A stretch of 5,362 nucleotides of DNA from the NCBI GenBank assembly GCA_946614075.1, contig CAMOGO010000108.1, positions 1 to 5,362 of the forward strand. Reading direction: 5' to 3'. Shown here in pieces: positions 4,732 through 5,362 of the stretch (the first letter of the stretch is position 1; the number at the start of each line of letters is the position of its first letter). The notes beneath the pieces are model-generated. The model saw only the letters and a program-made list of their open reading frames with translations. It had not been told where the DNA came from and searched no databases. The translations under genes and the position numbers were made by a program. The DNA is from an uncultured Lachnospiraceae bacterium (GTDB lineage Bacteria; Bacillota_A; Clostridia; Lachnospirales; Lachnospiraceae).

Positions 4732-5362
4732 AGCTAAGACACCGCTTTTCCATATCGCGAAGAGAGGCATGCTGCCCTGGTACAAAACCTGGGGCATCCG
4801 TCTGATCTCTCTGGTGCTGGCACTGGCTGTGAGCGCGGTCGTGACAATGCTTCTGACCGGCCTGAACCCGATCGGGATTTTCCAGTCCATGATCACCGGC
4901 GCGATCGGTACGTCCAGAAAAACCTGGGTTACCGCTCAGAATATCGCGATCCTGCTCTGTATCTCGCTGGCGGTTACGCCCGCCTTCCGCATGCGCTTCT
5001 GGAATATCGGCGCAGAGGGACAGGTGCTGGCAGGCTGCCTCGGGACCGCTCTTTGCATGATCCTTTTAGGGGATAAACTCCCGAACCCGGTCCTGATCCT
5101 GGTCATGACGGCAGTGGCCGTGACCGCAGGTGCCGTCTGGGGCCTGATCCCCGCCATTTTCAAGGCAAAGTACAATACGAATGAGACCCTCTTCACCCTG
5201 ATGATGAACTACGTCGCGACCCAGCTGGTTGCCTACTTTATCATCGTATTCGAGGTTCCGAAGGGTGCCGGCAAGATCGGCATCATCAACCAGGGCACCG
5301 AGGCCGGATGGTTCCCGGTCCTGTTCGGACAGAAATACCTGCTCCCGATCCTGATCGTCCTG
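4724..5362 (+). CDS. ABC transporter permease, BMP-type importer (3' end beyond window)
   Basis: An integral membrane subunit of the importer, of the same permease superfamily as RbsC and NupP (YufP). The frame is open from the ATG at 4724 to the window end, giving 213 of an expected roughly 350-370 residues. After a basic N terminus, hydrophobic segments run about 24-45, 74-88, 101-117, 121-146 and 158-176, with another starting near 205 at the edge. The hallmark NIGAEGQ is at 94-100. FKAKYNTNETLFTLMMNY (146-163) is the cytoplasmic loop and helix start that in this family contacts the ATPase. GGAGGGG (4711-4717) is the ribosome binding site, inside the end of the ATPase gene, and the two genes overlap by 8 bases. 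A second permease gene normally follows this one. Confidence 0.92.
   Translation, partial: MNKAKTPLFHIAKRGMLPWYKTWGIRLISLVLALAVSAVVTMLLTGLNPIGIFQSMITGAIGTSRKTWVTAQNIAILLCISLAVTPAFRMRFWNIGAEGQVLAGCLGTALCMILLGDKLPNPVLILVMTAVAVTAGAVWGLIPAIFKAKYNTNETLFTLMMNYVATQLVAYFIIVFEVPKGAGKIGIINQGTEAGWFPVLFGQKYLLPILIVL

Overview
The window looks like chromosomal DNA of a moderately GC-rich (roughly 55 % by eye) Gram-positive anaerobe of the Clostridia, probably Lachnospiraceae-like. This rests on the clostridial style of the proteins, strong AGGAGG-type ribosome binding sites, a short lipoprotein signal with a Ser/Gly linker, and a BMP-type ABC transporter operon. The taxonomic call is inference. I see no mobile element, CRISPR array, rRNA or tRNA.

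Layout. Positions 1-446 (+) hold the nearly complete 3' part of dtd, the D-aminoacyl-tRNA deacylase gene, cut at the window edge. Positions 447-642 are a convergent intergenic region with a bidirectional terminator (493-530) and a second elaborate hairpin (537-589) that folds best on the minus strand. Positions 643-1515 (-) encode a beta-hydroxyacid dehydrogenase of the 3-hydroxyisobutyrate dehydrogenase family. Positions 1516-1824 are a divergent control region with a candidate plus-strand promoter at 1695-1724, an inverted repeat just upstream of it and a leader hairpin. From 1825 to the right edge runs a plus-strand transporter operon: a BMP-family substrate-binding lipoprotein (1825-3060), a tandem-domain ATPase (TTG start, 3196-4731) and a first permease (4724 to the edge, incomplete). 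A second permease would be expected just beyond the window.

The three transporter genes should form one importer: the lipoprotein captures the ligand outside the membrane, the permease forms the channel and the double ATPase drives import. Known members of this family import purine nucleosides (some relatives riboflavin), but the exact ligand cannot be read here. Three successive hairpins separate the binding-protein gene from the ATPase gene, while ATPase and permease overlap by 8 bases. This fits an operon in which the binding protein is made in large excess over the membrane machinery.

No clearly new biological system is visible. The points most worth a second look are the triple-hairpin junction, which may also mask the ATPase ribosome binding site, the convergent-region hairpin, the unusually degenerate second half of the ATPase, and the Arg-to-Cys change in the deacylase.
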